A stretch of 45,290 nt of DNA from assembly GCF_001310635.1 (NCBI RefSeq), contig NZ_BAXR01000024.1, forward strand, positions 1 to 45,290, written 5' to 3'. This document shows positions 26,226 through 34,949 of this stretch, piece after piece (positions within the stretch are counted from its first letter, which is position 1; each line of letters begins with the position of its first letter). Under the pieces are notes generated by a model that was not told where the DNA came from, did no database searches, and saw nothing but the letters and a program-made list of their open reading frames with translations. The position numbers were made by a program, and so were the translations under genes. Origin of the DNA: Bacillus sp. JCM 19034 (GTDB taxonomy: Bacteria; Bacillota; Bacilli; Bacillales; Bacillaceae_D).

Positions 26226-26263
26226 TTAACCTCTTTCTTGAAGATTAGCACCCGTTTGTTCAA
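26226..26263 (-). repeat. cassette-type core and hairpin
   Basis: Minus strand: TATTGAACAAACGGGTGC (exact core 26251-26260) followed by AATCTTCAAGAAAGAGGTT. It lies 30 bases after the stop of the membrane-protein gene at 26292 and directly before the GyrI-like fragment. Confidence 0.6.
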
Positions 26264-26291
26264 TAGGTTACAACAAATTATTATAGAAAAG

Positions 26292-26573
26292 CTAAAAATA
26301 AAAATCATAAAAACAAACTATTGGGAAAATTATGAAGACCCAATTTAACCCCTGTATAATTCGCACTAAATAACTAAGATTTTCTCTTTTAAATTTTTTA
26401 ATATACAAAAGGGAAACTAAAGCAATTATTGGTGTTAAAAAACCTAAAAATCCATAATTCGGTTCAGAAGCATCTAATAACTCTTCAACCAAAAATGAAA
26501 TAAAGATGATGTTAAAAAGTAATAATAACAATGGAATCCATAAATTGATTCTTTTTGATTTATTATTAGTCAT
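26292..26573 (-). CDS. Three-helix membrane protein of unknown function
   Basis: A 93-residue hydrophobic protein with helices at about residues 10-28, 38-58 and 72-90, and a basic cytoplasmic loop KKFKRENLS. No family recognised. The ribosome site is poor (AAGG about 17 bases upstream), so the start may be wrong or the gene weakly translated. A variant core (AACAACGGG, around 26616-26626) precedes it and the exact core follows it, the layout expected of one cassette. Confidence 0.5.
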   Translation of the reverse strand: MTNNKSKRINLWIPLLLLLFNIIFISFLVEELLDASEPNYGFLGFLTPIIALVSLLYIKKFKRENLSYLVRIIQGLNWVFIIFPIVCFYDFYF

Positions 26574-26848
26574 TTAAAATATTCAACCTTCCTTGACTTT
26601 ACATCAACTACACAGCCCGTTGTTTAATATGAATCTAATATAAGATCATACTCATGCAAACGTATTTAATTAATAACATTGTAGTTGTCGAACAACCATA
26701 AAAACAATATATAAATTGAAGCATATAGATTCGTTCTTTCTTTACCTATTTAAAAGTCTCTACTTGGAAAAATAGTGTGCCACCTTATCGACGCTAAAAA
26801 TTACCGCTTCCATAACCGACATGTCCTTTGTTACTATTAAATGGCTAA

Positions 26849-27490
26849 TCAATAATCGATATTGGTATAAATTGATTTTTCTACATTCGGAAGTAATTTA
26901 TATATGCTTTTATTTAGATGTTTTTCTAACTCTTTTTTAATAGAATAAAACCCTTTCCAATGCAAGGAAGTATGTGAATTGGTACCATGACGCAAGCCGA
27001 CGGAAACCAGCCTTTTTTCTAGTGTGGTAAAACCCTCAGCATCAGCAAGAGCATCACATAGAGTAATTACTTTGTTGTAAAAATCATAGTCACTATTCTC
27101 ATTAAGTATTTCAATCAATTGATCCTTCATATATCCTGGCACAAGGTGCCATTCAGCAGCATTCTCAATATGTTCATTTTTACATGGAAATGAATGAGTA
27201 ACACATATTATCGCATTACCAGTAAAACCTTTTTCCTTCATATAAATATACCCATCATATGAGTGGATAACAGATTTCGTAAATCCTTTATATCTACCTA
27301 TATCATGCAATAGAGCTGCATTATACCCTAAGTCAACATTAAGGTCGTGTCCATTTTTATTCAATTCTAGTAAAATGTTTTCTGTAGCTTTTGCCACATT
27401 AACCGAATGATTAAACCACGGCCCTTGGTTTAATTGATTCGCCTATTCAAGTAATTCTCTAGCATAGGCTCTATCCAAAATATAATTCAT
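26849..27490 (-). CDS. HD-domain hydrolase with an internal amber codon
   Basis: 213 codons from ATG 27490 (ribosome site GAGGTGAAGGT). Codon 16 is TAG (27443-27445): MNYILDRAYARELLE-stop-ANQLNQGPWFNHSVNVA, and the frame then continues unbroken. HD motifs: WFNHSVNVA, LLHDIGRYKGF (HD pair), THSFP, and CDALADAEGF (last aspartate). Such proteins act on nucleotides or phosphates. As given, translation would have to restart downstream or the gene is dead. Unlike most breaks in the window this is a substitution type of change, not an indel. Confidence 0.65.
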
Positions 27491-27566
27491 ACCTTCACCT
27501 CAACTAATCAAAAACTACCATTTATGGAATAGTTAGCGTTTCTCTATACTCATATTCAATAAGAAA

Positions 27567-27595
27567 GAGCTATTCTCCTTCTTGAAGAATAGCTC
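27567..27595 (-). terminator. cassette-type hairpin
   Basis: Minus strand: ACTAATAAGTTCTGGAGC leads into GAGCTATTCT-TCAAGA-AG..GAATAGCTC, then TTTCTTATTG. A near-perfect stem. It lies between the histidine phosphatase stop and the HD gene start. Confidence 0.7.
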
Positions 27596-27669
27596 CAGAA
27601 CTTATTAGTTAATCTTCATAGCAGTCAGTCAAAAACCCCAAAAAGTGAACGTATGTTGAAGGAATGACT

Positions 27670-28227
27670 CTATCCCCATAACCCTTCTACATTTATTAGC
27701 TCTCTACCATCAAAAGTTAATTTATAAATATCTGGCATAGCGAGATTTTGCCAAAAGGAAAAATCATATTGTTTGTCAAAGAAGTTCATGATTAAAACCA
27801 TAATATTTCCATGTGTTCCGATAACGACATTTTTACCCTCGTACTTTTCTAGTATATTAAAGGTTGCTTCGACACCTCTTTTTTGAGCGGCAATGTTAGA
27901 CTCACCACCTTCCCACGAAAAGTTATAGTCCTCCCATACTTTTGTTATGGCAAGAGTAAAATCGTTGGCAGGTACAGTGGTTAACGTACGTTCTTTAAAT
28001 CCTTCTATAATTTCAACTTCTGTATTTATGTATTCTGCTATCGCTTCGACAGTTTGAAATGCTCGTTTATATGGACTTGAAATAACAATATCAATTTCCT
28101 CTGTTTTTAATAAATTTGTAACACGTGTTGCATCAGTAAATCCTCTTTCCGATAAAGGTCTATTTAATTCATCGGGGGTATAGGTAGAGTGTGCGTGCCT
28201 AACAAAATATAAATTAGTCACTTTCAT
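27670..28227 (-). CDS. Histidine phosphatase family protein
   Basis: A 185-residue member of the phosphoglycerate-mutase-like superfamily. The catalytic RH motif is LYFVRHAHSTYT (phosphorylated histidine near residue 11, RHA instead of RHG), with SSPYKRAFQTVEAIA (second arginine) and GTHGNIMVLIM (second histidine). Short length and motif set fit small-molecule phosphatases such as those of the PhoE/CobC type. AGAAGGAG precedes the ATG. A single gene; substrate unknown. Confidence 0.85.
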   Translation of the reverse strand: MKVTNLYFVRHAHSTYTPDELNRPLSERGFTDATRVTNLLKTEEIDIVISSPYKRAFQTVEAIAEYINTEVEIIEGFKERTLTTVPANDFTLAITKVWEDYNFSWEGGESNIAAQKRGVEATFNILEKYEGKNVVIGTHGNIMVLIMNFFDKQYDFSFWQNLAMPDIYKLTFDGRELINVEGLWG

Positions 28228-28282
28228 GTCAACTCCTTCTAAATCTGCTTAGAAATGCATCCGACGGTTGAATAGCATAGAT

Positions 28283-28782
28283 TTACAGAAATAAAACCAT
28301 ATGCTCCTCATCAAGATAGGTATGATCTATTTTTAATGCCTTTTTCTCTCTTCCAAATACCTCAAAGCCACAAGAGGTATACATCCTTTTTGCAGGAATA
28401 TTAGTTGTTACAACACTTAAATAAATTTGCTCAATTCCTTCTAGGCTATTTGCTTTATCAATTACTTTATTGATTAGAGACTTTCCTAATCCAGTACCAC
28501 GTTTTTCTGGTTTAATATACATCGCCACAATATTTGCCCTATGGCTTAATTTTACTAAATGCTCAGTTACTAAGGTAACTACCCCAACGAGTTGAGACTC
28601 TTCAAAAGCACCAAACGTAAATGAATGTGTTGCGTTAGCAAATCTTTTTATGTACTTTTCTGCTGTATCGTTTTTTTCCTCTTCGTAGCTTGATGCAAAA
28701 GCATCCGGCTTTCTAGCAGTGCTTCGAGCCTTATAGATAGATACTGTGTTGCATCCGTTGGAGTTAATTGTCTAATTTCCAT
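28283..28782 (-). CDS. GNAT family N-acetyltransferase (frameshifted)
   Basis: Joining two frames gives a 166-residue acetyltransferase: MEIRQLTPTDATQYLSIRLEAL, then after one missing base near 28718 STARKPDAFASSYEEE, SQLVGVVTLVTEH, acetyl-CoA loop KPEKRGTGLGKSLINKV and LSVVTTNIPAKRMYTSCGF. The start ATG 28782 follows AGGAGAGAG. The uncorrected sequence leaves only an 81-codon C-terminal part. It sits just downstream (in transcription terms) of the anti-sigma gene with a terminator between. Confidence 0.75.
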
Positions 28783-28850
28783 TTTTTCTCTCTCCTAAAC
28801 AAAGTATAATGCCCTTGATTATACACCATTTAAACCCGCTGTTGTTCTGT

Positions 28851-28887
28851 AAAAAAAAGAAGTGCTATCACAAACGGACAACACTTC
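28851..28887 (-). terminator. terminator of the ECF-1 operon
   Basis: Minus strand: GAAGTG..GTC-CGTTT-G..CACTTC hairpin followed by eight T. It lies 67 bases after the anti-sigma stop. Just beyond it is a variant cassette core, AACAACAGCGGG (28835-28846). Confidence 0.65.
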
Positions 28888-28953
28888 CTTGGCTCCTAGA
28901 TGTATTATGGTTTATTAATAAGAAATACAATAAATCGTACTCATCCAAATTTA

Positions 28954-29742
28954 TTAAAATATATATCGACCTTTAAAATGCTCCTGCCAAATAATATCAC
29001 CTGCTGAGTTGAGTACTTCAATTGATATTTCACGTTGGTCATCTTTTGTAGACTGAGGTTCATCTGGGAAAATACTAAACCAAAGTCGTTCTCCCGTATC
29101 GATTTCGATGAAGGTTATTTCTTGTTCGACGGAATCCATTCTCACCCGTACTGTTGAAACTGCATTATTAGATATTACACCGTAATACATATGTTCATTT
29201 GGATCTTTTCCCCCATACCACTCGAATCCTTCAATGGTTGATGTGTGTCCCAAAGTGGTAAAAAATTTACTACGTCATTGCTCTTTTGTTTCACGTTTAT
29301 TTGCAACCCATCCTCGTTGTCTATTAATAGAAAGTAATCCTCCCCTACCTTCTCCTTATGTAATATTTCCACATCGGTAAACGGGTCTTCAAATCCAAGC
29401 ACGTAACCCCATAACTCATGATTTACACTGATTAAGGTTTCCATCTCTTTTTCTAAATTTCGGATCTCTCCCTCTAAATTAATTTCTTTCAATGTGGTGA
29501 TGACTCACTATTTGCAATTCACTAGATAAATCATCTTTTAATTCTGTTACAGTCATTTGCCCAATTAGGAACAATAATAATAAAACAGCAACTGCGGTTA
29601 AGTACTTTGGATTTATTTTCATAAAATGTTTCCGCGAATGAATTCTATTTCGGATGTCTATTTTTTGTTTCTCAGTAAACCGTGTTTCTTTAAAAACCGT
29701 ATTATTTAAAGCATCTTTTATTCTTTTATCAAAATCAGTCAA
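28954..29742 (-). CDS. Membrane anti-sigma factor for the ECF-1 sigma factor (frameshifted)
   Basis: Three overlapping frames join into about 262 residues: a cytoplasmic N-terminus (TDFDKRIKDALNNTVFKETR), one membrane helix (about 46-62, YLTAVAVLLLLFLIG) and an extracytoplasmic domain (EKEMETLISVNHELWGYVLG.., GFEWYGGKDPNEHMYYGVIS..). The first break (29490) needs one base removed, the second (29250) one added. It is possible that the first 87 residues form a separate protein. TTG start at 29742 behind AGGAGGAACG; it overlaps the sigma gene by 8 bases, so translation is coupled. By position it should hold the sigma factor inactive until an envelope signal arrives. Confidence 0.65.
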
Positions 29743-30286
29743 TTTCGTTCCTCCTAATCATTTCTTTTAATAATTGTTTCCCTCTACGCAACCTCGTTTT
29801 GATTGTATTTTCATTGACTTTTAAGATTTTCGCTATTCCTGATATTGATACATTTTCGTAATAATAGAAGATCATGACTTCTCGGTATTTAATAGGGAGC
29901 ATCAATAATGCTTTAGCTATCCGCTCGTCTTGCTCACGCTCAAGTATAATTAGTTCGGGAGTGATTTGAGTTGCTGGATGTAACTTTAAAAAAGGGATTT
30001 GTGATAGTATTTTTCTAAAAGAGCTACTCCTCAATATGTCTTTGCATTGGTTACTCGTTATCATGTAGAGCCATGTTTGGATTGAGGATTCCATACGAAA
30101 ACGGTCTAGACTGTGATAACATTTCACAAACACTTCTTGAACAGCATCCTCAGCCAACCCCCAATCCTTTAAATAGCTATAAGCTAATCTTGTCAGCTTT
30201 TCCCCGTACTCAGCCATGACAATTTCTATTATTTCTTCTTTCCTTTCTTCAGCTATTAAGTTAATTAATTTTTCATCTGTTAACAC
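29735..30286 (-). CDS. ECF RNA polymerase sigma factor (ECF-1)
   Basis: A sigma-70 family factor of about 183 residues: region 2 with LAYSYLKDWGLAEDAVQEVFVKCY and the -10 recognising stretch QTWLYMITSNQCKDILRS; region 4 with MLPIKYREVMIFYYYENVSISGIAKILKVNENTIKTRLRRGK cut as usual (HTH at the end). No region 1 or 3, so it is extracytoplasmic-function type. I favour GTG 30286 with GGGGG 8 bases upstream; an in-frame ATG at 30328 lies inside a palindrome and has no binding site. Co-operonic with an overlapping anti-sigma gene. Confidence 0.85.
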   Translation of the reverse strand: MLTDEKLINLIAEERKEEIIEIVMAEYGEKLTRLAYSYLKDWGLAEDAVQEVFVKCYHSLDRFRMESSIQTWLYMITSNQCKDILRSSSFRKILSQIPFLKLHPATQITPELIILEREQDERIAKALLMLPIKYREVMIFYYYENVSISGIAKILKVNENTIKTRLRRGKQLLKEMIRRNEID

Positions 30287-30322
30287 ATATTCTTCCCCCT
30301 TTACCCTTTTAGACGGAAAAAT

Positions 30323-30348
30323 GTCCATTTAGTTTCATCTAAATGGAC
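30323..30348. promoter_or_regulatory. Perfect palindrome before ECF-1
   Basis: GTCCATTTAG-6 bases-CTAAATGGAC is a perfect 10-bp inverted repeat 37 bases before the GTG start of the sigma gene. It could be an operator or a 5' UTR hairpin. There is no T run, so it is not a terminator. Confidence 0.5.
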
Positions 30349-30406
30349 GATATCATCTAAAAATATATTTTTTCATCCTCTTGCAGCTTACTTTCCAATA
30401 CATCTG

Positions 30407-30416
30407 CTCGTTTGTT
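30407..30416 (-). repeat. variant cassette core AACAAACGAG
   Basis: Minus strand: TTATTGAACAAACGAGC, one base from the exact core, between the two ECF operons and about 120 bases after the second anti-sigma stop. No clear hairpin follows. Confidence 0.45.
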
Positions 30417-30535
30417 CAATAACACTTACCCATATGGTATTGGTTTCGTAATATCACTAATACCCCTCTTTGATTAAATGTCTAGTCTCATCTGAACCAT
30501 TAGAGGACTATTTAATGCTTACGTTTTTTCGGAAA

Positions 30536-31183
30536 TTATTCTCTTGAATCGATTATCATTTCCTTTATTAAATGATGAAGTTCTTGTTCCTCCATCGCTT
30601 TTAGAGGAAAGATTGTTAAGTTATACGATAGACCATCCTCAACCCACAGCGTTTGATTTATGTCTGAGGGGGTAGAAATGACTAATCCATTATCTAATTC
30701 AACTTCGGAGAAAGCTGGTATGAACTCTGTATTTTCTTCTACCCGAAGAGATAAATTTAATTCGTTACCTTTGTAAACAAAAAGCACAGATGGTCCATAA
30801 TCCCCATCATTCTCTATAACCGCATATGTATAATCTACTTTGAACGGCAACAAATCTTTCTGAATAATATTTGGTTTAAATGGTAATTGTTCAATCGCAT
30901 TTTCAAAAGTTAAATCTTCTCCAAAACTAATTTGTTGTGAATTCCCTATATAATGATCATCATTATAGTTGAAAAATGGTAAATATAGCATTACTAAAAT
31001 AAGAGCAGCAACAGCAGAAATACCCCAAATTAAGAAAGGTGACTTCATTCTATCTTTCTTCTTAAAAGGACTATGTAACGATTGTATGTTTTTATATATT
31101 TTTGTTTTTGAATAATTATCTAACTTAGGTTTTGGTAGCTCTTTTAAAGAATGTTTTAAGTCATTATCATTTTTTGTTTTCAT
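30536..31183 (-). CDS. Membrane anti-sigma factor for ECF-2
   Basis: A 215-residue protein with a basic cytoplasmic N-terminus (NDLKHSLKELPKPKLDNYSK..), one membrane helix at about residues 49-67 (FLIWGISAVAALILVML) and an extracytoplasmic domain of about 145 residues that looks DUF4367-like (FENAIEQLPFKPNI, DYTYAVIENDGDYGPSVLFVY, ..LWVEDGLSYNL). AGGAGGG precedes the ATG, 9 bases after the sigma stop. The role is inferred from architecture and gene order: it should sequester the ECF-2 sigma factor. Confidence 0.75.
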   Translation of the reverse strand: MKTKNDNDLKHSLKELPKPKLDNYSKTKIYKNIQSLHSPFKKKDRMKSPFLIWGISAVAALILVMLYLPFFNYNDDHYIGNSQQISFGEDLTFENAIEQLPFKPNIIQKDLLPFKVDYTYAVIENDGDYGPSVLFVYKGNELNLSLRVEENTEFIPAFSEVELDNGLVISTPSDINQTLWVEDGLSYNLTIFPLKAMEEQELHHLIKEMIIDSRE

Positions 31184-31192
31184 ATTGCCCTC

Positions 31193-31690
31193 CTAATTGG
31201 CTTCTACAAGTGACTTTAACTTTTTACATGCTCTATGAAAGGTATAACTTACCTTATTCTCACTCCAATTTAGAATACTCGCAACTTCTTGAATACTTAA
31301 CTCCTTTATTCCATACAAGATGACAACATCTTTAAAACTCGGTTTTAATTCAGCTACTGCTTTATATAATCTTTCTACATTCTCACCTCTTTCATAGATT
31401 ATATCTGGTGTTTTATCATCATTAATGCGTTCATTGACATTCGTTCCAACAAAAGGCCTTTTCTTTTTGAAATTTCTATATTCATCGATAGCCAAGTTAC
31501 GAGCTATACTTAATAACCAACTCCTTACTTGTGATTCTTCTCTAAACGAATCGATAGAATTAAACGCTCTAATGAATACCTCTTGAACAAAATCCTCTGC
31601 ATCATTAATAGATACTCGGTAAAAAAAGTATTGATAAATATCATCACTATACAATTGAAACCATTTCTCGATCATTTCATTTTTATTCAT
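31193..31690 (-). CDS. ECF RNA polymerase sigma factor (ECF-2)
   Basis: A 165-residue ECF sigma factor: region 2 YFFYRVSINDAEDFVQEVFI then VRSWLLSIARNLAIDEYRNF; region 4 LKPSFKDVVILYGIKELSIQ and EVASILNWSENKVSYTFHRA. The ATG at 31690 sits 5 bases after AGGG; an in-frame GTG at 31702 is less likely. Clearly different from ECF-1 in sequence, so the two pairs are not a recent duplication. I found no convincing ECF-type promoter (TGAAAC..CGTC) upstream. Confidence 0.85.
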   Translation of the reverse strand: MNKNEMIEKWFQLYSDDIYQYFFYRVSINDAEDFVQEVFIRAFNSIDSFREESQVRSWLLSIARNLAIDEYRNFKKKRPFVGTNVNERINDDKTPDIIYERGENVERLYKAVAELKPSFKDVVILYGIKELSIQEVASILNWSENKVSYTFHRACKKLKSLVEAN

Positions 31691-32017
31691 ATTTACCCTC
31701 ACTTACTTGAACTATCAGAATGTAACAATGTTTATGATCCATCGATCTATTAGCTGGGAGAATTCCCTGTTGGTCATTTTTAGCGAGCAATAACTGTCTA
31801 ATAAATTATTATCTTTTACAATATTAGACGTAAAAAAAGGTATTTCATTGCAGTATTTTAAAAAATTTGTTTTTTATCAAAACTAACTATAAACAAAAAT
31901 AGTGCACACCGGTTTGGTGTACTCCCTTTACTTGAATAAACAATATCTCCTGCGGAACGCGTGTACCCCATCCTAAGGAGCGGGTTCGAAGTGCTATATC
32001 GTGACAAATCTTTATAC

Positions 32018-32067
32018 AAAAAAGCCTGTCGACCGTCTCGTTTTTGCGAAACTTTGTCGACAGACTG
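32018..32067. terminator. strong terminator after paiB
   Basis: AGCCTGTCGAC and GTCGACAGACT pair around a 22-base loop that itself can fold (GTCTCG..CGAAAC). On the minus strand the stem ends in TTTTTTGT. It serves the paiB gene. Confidence 0.75.
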
Positions 32068-32068
32068 A

Positions 32069-32090
32069 GCATCCCATACTAGTGGAATGC
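32069..32090 (-). terminator. cassette-type hairpin after paiB
   Basis: Minus strand: AAAACTAATAGAA, then GCATTCC-ACTAGTAT-GGGATGC. Same stem sequence type (GCATyCC) as the hairpins at 6793 and 9118. Confidence 0.55.
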
Positions 32091-32142
32091 TTCTATTAGT
32101 TTTAAAGAATAAATCATGTTCGCTTTTGAAGATTCTCCCTCA

Positions 32143-32729
32143 TCAGGATGCTACTTGTATCTTATCTTGATTACCAGTTCTTTCAAGCTCTTCTATAACT
32201 AACTCTTGCCGTTTTATTGGGTGATTTTGACTTAACTTTGCTTTTGCTTCCATTTTTGTGATTTTGATTTTGAAGGCAACAATGCCTTTTTTCATACCTT
32301 CAATATAACTTGGGTCGACATTATTCAAATTATATTGACTATTTGGCTCTTCGTATTTATTTACCAAATCAGTTAAGGAATCAAATATTCTTTTTTCATC
32401 TTCAAGAATCTCTAACTCTCCGTATATATGGATAGTGACATAATTCCATGTAGGGACTGCTTTAGCTGTTTCGTACCAAGAAGGTGAAATATAACAGTGA
32501 GGACCTTGGAAACGGCGAGGACTTGTTGGTCTTTAGAATCTTTCCATTGTTCGTTCGGACGTGCAAAATGTCCATATAACGCATTTTCGGATTTATTTAA
32601 TATCAGTGGAAGATGAGTAGCATAGGGTCCCCCTTTATGCTGAGAAAATAATATAGCAAATCCATATTGTTCAATAAAGTCATAAATAAGTTCTTCATCA
32701 TCAATTCTAAAATGGGTAGGGATATACAT
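32143..32729 (-). CDS. FMN-binding negative transcriptional regulator PaiB-like (frameshifted)
   Basis: PaiB-family protein of about 195 residues with the split-barrel flavin fold: N-terminus MYIPTHFRIDDEELIYDFIE, then GPYATHLPLILN, LYGHFARPNEQW, after one missing T near 32533 VFQGPHCYISPSWY and VPTWNYVTIHIYG, ending VAFKIKITKMEAKAKLSQN. These are the conserved PaiB blocks, including the P-T-W-N-Y/F motif. In B. subtilis PaiB acts with the acetyltransferase PaiA on protease and sporulation genes, but no PaiA is next to it here. ATG 32729 with GGAGGGG upstream. Confidence 0.8.
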
Positions 32730-32974
32730 AATCATTCCCCTCCTTAATGTAATATTGCTATTACGGTTTTCCGTGAAGAAATAATAGCATTGTTCTGAAC
32801 TTCTACCTAACAATTTAAATTTATCAGTTATTATAATAGTTGGCTATTCATGTCTACTGATAATTTAGGCTGTCTATAATCATAGTTTCCATATAAAAAG
32901 GGTGCTAAATAATTACTATTCGTTTAATAGCCATTAAGGGCATAAGGAAAACCTTGATAACGCCGTAATATGGC

Positions 32975-33012
32975 AAAAACACCGACCGTATTATTTTCCG
33001 GTCGGTGTTTTT
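32975..33012. terminator. bidirectional terminator after ygaD
   Basis: AAAAACACCGACC and GGTCGGTGTTTTT, a perfect 13-bp stem with a 12-base loop, 20 bases after the ygaD stop. It marks the right border of the accessory region. Confidence 0.9.
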
Positions 33013-33031
33013 CACTTTCACTAGGTCTTCC

Positions 33032-34760
33032 CTATAGCTGCTGGACATCAAATAACTTCTTATACGCCCCGCCCTTTTCCATTAGTTGCTCATGATTGCC
33101 TTCTTCAACGATACTACCATGCTCGATCACGATAATGCGGTCAGCATGTGTAATCGTTGAAAGTCGATGGGCGACGATAAACGTCGTACGATTTTGAGCT
33201 AACTTTACCATCGCCTCTTGAATATAATGTTCACTTTCTAAATCTAATGCAGAAGTCGCTTCGTCAAATATCAAAATCGGTGGATTTTTCAAGAAGACGC
33301 GGGCAATTGCCACACGTTGCTTTTGTCCTCCTGATAGCTTAACCCCTCGTTCACCAACTTCCGTATCATAGCCATTTGGTAAATTCATTATAAACTCATG
33401 GGCATTGGCTGCCTTAGCGGCTGCAATCACTTCATCGTCAGACGCTTCAGGATTCCCCATTAATATATTTTGCTTTACAGAATCACTAAACAAAATGTTA
33501 TCCTGCATTACCATTCCAATTTTATCTCGGAGTGAGCGTACTTCGTATTCACGAATATCTTTCCCATCAAGCAGAATTTTCCCTGACGTTACATCATAAA
33601 AACGGGGAATTAAGCTAATTAGTGTACTTTTCCCGCCACCACTCATACCGACAAATGCGACCGTTTCGCCTTTATTCACTTCGAAGTTGACATTTTGCAA
33701 GGTGTGGTCATTTTCTTCATATTCAAAGCTCACGTTCTGAAACGTCACTGTCCCCTGTACATCGTTAAGTGGTTTAGCTTCTGGCTTGTCGATAATATCA
33801 TATTTCTCATCAATAAATTCAAAGACACGATCCATCGAGGCGATCGCTTGCGTTAACGTTGTTGACGAATTGACTAAGCGACGCAACGGGCCATACAATC
33901 GCTCCATATATAAAACAAATGCTGTCATCGCACCAACTTCAAGGCGACCCGTTATCACAAAATAACCAGAAACAATAATCACGAGCAATGGTGCGATATC
34001 GGTAATTGTATTAACAACAGCAAACGTCTTAGCGTTCCACTTCGTATGATCAATTGCTCGATTCAGGAATTGATCATTTCGCTCAGCGAAACGCCCTTGT
34101 TCATAGTCCTCTAACGCAAAGCTGCGAATTACATTCATCCCTTGAACACGTTCGTGCAAATGCCCTTGAACCTCAGCTAATGCTTGTGAGCGGACACGCG
34201 TCAAATGGCGTAAACGGGCATAAAAGTATTTCACCGAAAACCCGTAAAACGGGAACATTGAAATCGCGACGAGTGTTAACCAAACATTTAAATTCAACAT
34301 AATAATAATAGCAATAATAATCGTCGCTAAATCAAGCCAGATGTTCATTAATCCTGTAATGACAAAGTTCTTTGTTTGCTCGACATCGTGGATAACGCGT
34401 GAGATGATTTCCCCTACTTTTCGATTCGAATAAAAGCGTATGCTCAATTTTTGAATATGGGTAAACAGTTGGTCTCGAATATCGTACAATATTTTACTGC
34501 CAATCCACTGGCATAATATTGCCGATAATATTCAATTGGTGGGCGCAAAAAGACAAAAATAATCCCGACAACAATCATCACTTGAACGAGCATCGTCATT
34601 TTTTCATCTTGGCTCATCGCCTCAGCAAAATAATATCATCAATAACATACATCATAACTAGTGGCAACATTAACGGAATACCAAACTTTAATAAACCGAT
34701 AATAACCGTAATAATGATTTCTTTCCAATATGGCTTAACGAAAGCCATATAACGTTTCAT
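33032..34760 (-). CDS. ygaD: ABC transporter ATP-binding/permease protein YgaD (frameshifted)
   Basis: A half-transporter of the MsbA/BmrA exporter type, about 576 residues: six-helix permease domain, then an ATPase domain with Walker [12 protein letters not shown]-loop MVMQDN, signature LSGGQKQR, Walker [12 protein letters not shown] and H-loop VAHRLS. By position it is YgaD of B. subtilis. Two missing bases in the N-terminal part (near 34620 and 34512) break the frame; corrected segments read [35 protein letters not shown] and [17 protein letters not shown] take ATG 34760; an ATG at 34775 is also possible. Homodimeric exporter; substrate unknown. Confidence 0.9.
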
Positions 34761-34789
34761 ACTGTCCAGTGCCATCCCCCCCAAACTAT

Positions 34790-34820
34790 AAGAAAAACGC
34801 GTTAGTGTCTTTTCTTAAAA
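34790..34820. repeat. 31-bp hairpin repeat, copy 1
   Basis: Starts AAGAAAAACGCGTTAG and ends GTCTTTTCTTAAAA; arms AAGAAAA/TTTTCTT with CGC/GCG inside make a hairpin. The second copy, with a single difference, lies at 34950. Confidence 0.7.
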
Positions 34821-34903
34821 GCGTCGTGTGCAGCCGTTACAATCTTTTGAGTAGATTTGAAGTGGTTTTTTTCAAACTACGTGTAACGAGTGGAGCCGAC
34901 GCT
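34820..34903. repeat. long-arm intergenic hairpin
   Basis: Left arm AGCGTCGTGTGCAGCCGTTACA (written here as AGCGTCG, then CGTTACA), right arm TGTAACG and CGACGCT: outer and inner stems pair perfectly and are separated by an asymmetric internal loop (TGTGCAGC against AGTGGAGC). Related elements follow ygaE (6328) and the gene at 37243 (37580), with different outer stems. Confidence 0.6.
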
Positions 34904-34949
34904 CTTCCTTGAATCCACTTCTGTCTTCTTGCGATACTCTATATTTTTT

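Larger units (their letters stand above)
31691..32142. other. Non-coding gap with two hairpins
   Basis: 452 bases between the ECF-2 and paiB genes. The right third holds two terminators (32018-32067 and 32069-32090). The segment 31900-32000 contains ACACC/GGTGT and GC-rich stretches (for example ACGCGTTCCGCAGGAG on the minus strand) that differ from the AT-rich surroundings, perhaps an intergenic repeat. No protein-like frame is seen. Confidence 0.4.

Noticed and set aside
26755..26835. 20-codon minus-strand peptide before the HD gene region (MSVMEAVIFSVDKVAHYFSK)
   Set aside because: Slightly reminiscent of Panacea-type antitoxin N-termini, but too short and without a continuation.
27443..27445. 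TAG read as pyrrolysine in the HD gene
   Set aside because: No Pyl system is expected in Bacillaceae and the codon is outside the active site; a nonsense mutation is simpler.
31820..31850. ECF promoter (TGAAAT..CGTC) before ECF-2
   Set aside because: Only 11 bases separate the two elements; about 16 are needed.
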